DNA from: Pleurocapsa sp. FMAR1
GTDB taxonomy: Bacteria > Cyanobacteriota > Cyanobacteriia > Cyanobacteriales > Xenococcaceae
Assembly: GCF_963665995.1 (NCBI RefSeq)
Contig: NZ_OY762512.1
Location: 1,612,001-1,676,000, forward strand
Direction of reading: 5' to 3'
DNA: 64,000 bases
Position numbers and translations under genes: made by a program. The notes beneath the pieces are model-generated. The model was given only the letters and a program-made list of their open reading frames with translations, was not told the origin of the DNA and did not search any database. Shown one piece after another: positions 62,740 through 64,000 of the stretch (position 1 is its first letter; each line of letters opens with the position of its first letter).

Positions 62740-64000
62740 ATGACTCAGCGGATTCTCTATGTTCGTCTTCCCTGTAACCCAATTTTTCCAATTGGTGTAG
62801 TATATTTAGCCGATCACGTTCATAAGCTGTTTCCTCAAGTTCAGCAGAAAATATTTGATTTGGGTACAGTTCCTCCCTTAGATTTTGATAATGCCTTGGA
62901 CAAATGTATTGATGAATTTAAACCATCATTGTTGGTCTTTTCTTGGCGAGATATCCAGATTTATGCACCAGTAGGGGGAAGAGGCGGAAATCCCTTACAA
63001 AACGCCTTTGAATTTTACTATGCCAAAAATCCTCTAATTAAACTTAGAGGGGCGTTAGGTGGTTTAAAAGTAGCTACTGCTTATTATGGAGAACTATGGC
63101 GAAACGTAGGTTTAGTTAAACGGGGACTAAAAAGGGCAAGAAAACATACCCCACAAGCCCGTACTATTGTTGGAGGCGGTGCAGTAAGCGTATTTTACGA
63201 GCAGCTAAAACAAGATTTGCCCAAGGGAACAATTGTTTCTGTTGGAGAAGGAGAACAGTTACTAGAGAAAATTCTAGGCGATCGCGAATTTCGTGACGAA
63301 CGCTGTTATGTGGTAGGAGAAAATAAGATTAGGGAAAGGCTAATTCATGAATGGCCCACCCCCATTGAAAAAAGTGCCTGTAACTACGACTACATTGCCA
63401 CTATTTGGTCTGAATTTGCTTATTATCTCCAAGAAAATGATTTTTACATTGGAGTGCAAACTAAAAGAGGTTGCCCTCATAATTGCTGCTACTGTGTCTA
63501 CACAGTGGTAGAAGGTAAACAGGTAAGAATCAATCCTGCTGATGAAGTAGTCAAAGAAATGCGCCAGCTTTATGAGCGAGGGATTCGCAATTTTTGGTTT
63601 ACAGACGCTCAGTTTATTCCTGCCAAAAAATATATTCCTGATGCCATTGAACTACTCCAAAAAATAGTTGATTCTGGTATGGAAGACATTCATTGGGCAG
63701 CATATATCAGGGCAGACAATGTAACTCCTGAACTAGCCGATTTGATGGTTAAAACAGGAATGAATTACTTTGAGATTGGTATTACCAGCGGTTCGCAAGA
63801 ACTAGTACGTAAGATGCGAATGGGCTATAATCTACGGACTGTTTTACAAAACTGTCGAGATCTCAAAGCAGCAGGCTTTAATGATTTAGTTTCGGTTAAC
63901 TATTCTTTTAACGTTATCGATGAAACCCTGGAAACAATTAAGCAAACTGTTGCCTATCATCGAGAGTTAGAAGCAATTTTTGGTGCAGATAAAGTAGAGC
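62740..64000 (+). CDS. B12-binding-type radical SAM protein (photosystem II high-light-acclimation type), partial
   Basis: 420 codons visible; runs off the right edge. The N-terminal part (IFPIGVVYLADHVHKLFPQV, RTIVGGGAVSVFYEQL) resembles a cobalamin-binding-type fold. The radical SAM cluster motif is GCPHNCCYCVY (Cx3Cx2C) near residue 245, followed by ADEVVKEMRQLYERGIRNFW and FEIGITSGSQELVRKMRMGY. From memory it fits the cyanobacterial family annotated as photosystem II high-light-acclimation radical SAM protein; the substrate is unknown. The ATG at 62740 starts MTQRILYVRLPCNPIFPIG. Confidence 0.85.
   Translation, partial: MTQRILYVRLPCNPIFPIGVVYLADHVHKLFPQVQQKIFDLGTVPPLDFDNALDKCIDEFKPSLLVFSWRDIQIYAPVGGRGGNPLQNAFEFYYAKNPLIKLRGALGGLKVATAYYGELWRNVGLVKRGLKRARKHTPQARTIVGGGAVSVFYEQLKQDLPKGTIVSVGEGEQLLEKILGDREFRDERCYVVGENKIRERLIHEWPTPIEKSACNYDYIATIWSEFAYYLQENDFYIGVQTKRGCPHNCCYCVYTVVEGKQVRINPADEVVKEMRQLYERGIRNFWFTDAQFIPAKKYIPDAIELLQKIVDSGMEDIHWAAYIRADNVTPELADLMVKTGMNYFEIGITSGSQELVRKMRMGYNLRTVLQNCRDLKAAGFNDLVSVNYSFNVIDETLETIKQTVAYHRELEAIFGADKVE

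Overview
The window is chromosomal DNA of a cyanobacterium. The evidence is the gene content (psbU, orange carotenoid protein and its recovery protein, narM, a CpcT/CpeT-type lyase, bciB, ycf34, and DUF29, DUF1830 and DUF4079 families) and the very frequent HIP1 octamer GCGATCGC inside genes. The AT-rich intergenic DNA, many small palindromic repeats and mix of families fit a large-genome unicellular or baeocystous lineage (Pleurocapsales/Chroococcales-like), but genus is not decided here. No tRNA, rRNA or CRISPR array was recognised.

Layout. 0-8.9 kb: end of a probable glycosyltransferase, a desaturase/SDR fusion, an HtrA protease, a short Hsp70, a WecG-type glycosyltransferase, hisZ and a J-domain/TPR protein. 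9-12 kb: an accessory patch with a pentapeptide-repeat gene antisense to a decayed gene between ~80-bp direct repeats, then an inositol-phosphatase/SNase pair and a MITE. 12-31 kb: mostly housekeeping and stress genes (ddl, gltA, an ABC exporter, ocp-frp, HDAC-like and msrA, narM, CDF and DedA transporters, ycf34, a CCA-adding enzyme, an HNH nuclease with a small hydrophobic partner, NfeD/SPFH). 31.4-42.5 kb: a segment that appears inverted, carrying a TonB-like protein, rhomboid, psbU, nadB, secreted/beta-barrel proteins, a GC-rich repeat cluster and an IS630 element. 42.5-46 kb: OmpA 3' fragment, dnaN, candidate oriC and dnaA. 46-64 kb: def, a ROK kinase, rpsU, a CpcT-like lyase, an MnmC-like methyltransferase, an HD-GYP regulator, accA, a purine deaminase, bciB, gloB, a degenerate ABC exporter, outer-membrane proteins and a radical SAM gene running off the end.

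Main observations. (1) A lipoprotein/OmpA gene is split into a 5' half at 31.45 kb (minus) and a 3' half at 42.52 kb (plus). Inverting the ~11 kb between them would rejoin the halves in frame at a shared TTTGAC. (2) A transposable element family is visible in two copies (11777-12030 and 40468-42410), each with ~16-bp terminal inverted repeats and an apparent 5-bp target duplication; the second copy contains a repeat cluster and an IS630 insertion. (3) Palindromic or tandem repeats have become coding sequence in three genes: inside ddl, at the end of def and at the end of the desaturase/SDR fusion. (4) An ABC exporter at 57.6 kb has lost the key residue in four ATPase motifs. (5) In-phase DnaA boxes lie between dnaA and dnaN.

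All functional calls rest on reading motifs and recalling families; no search was run.
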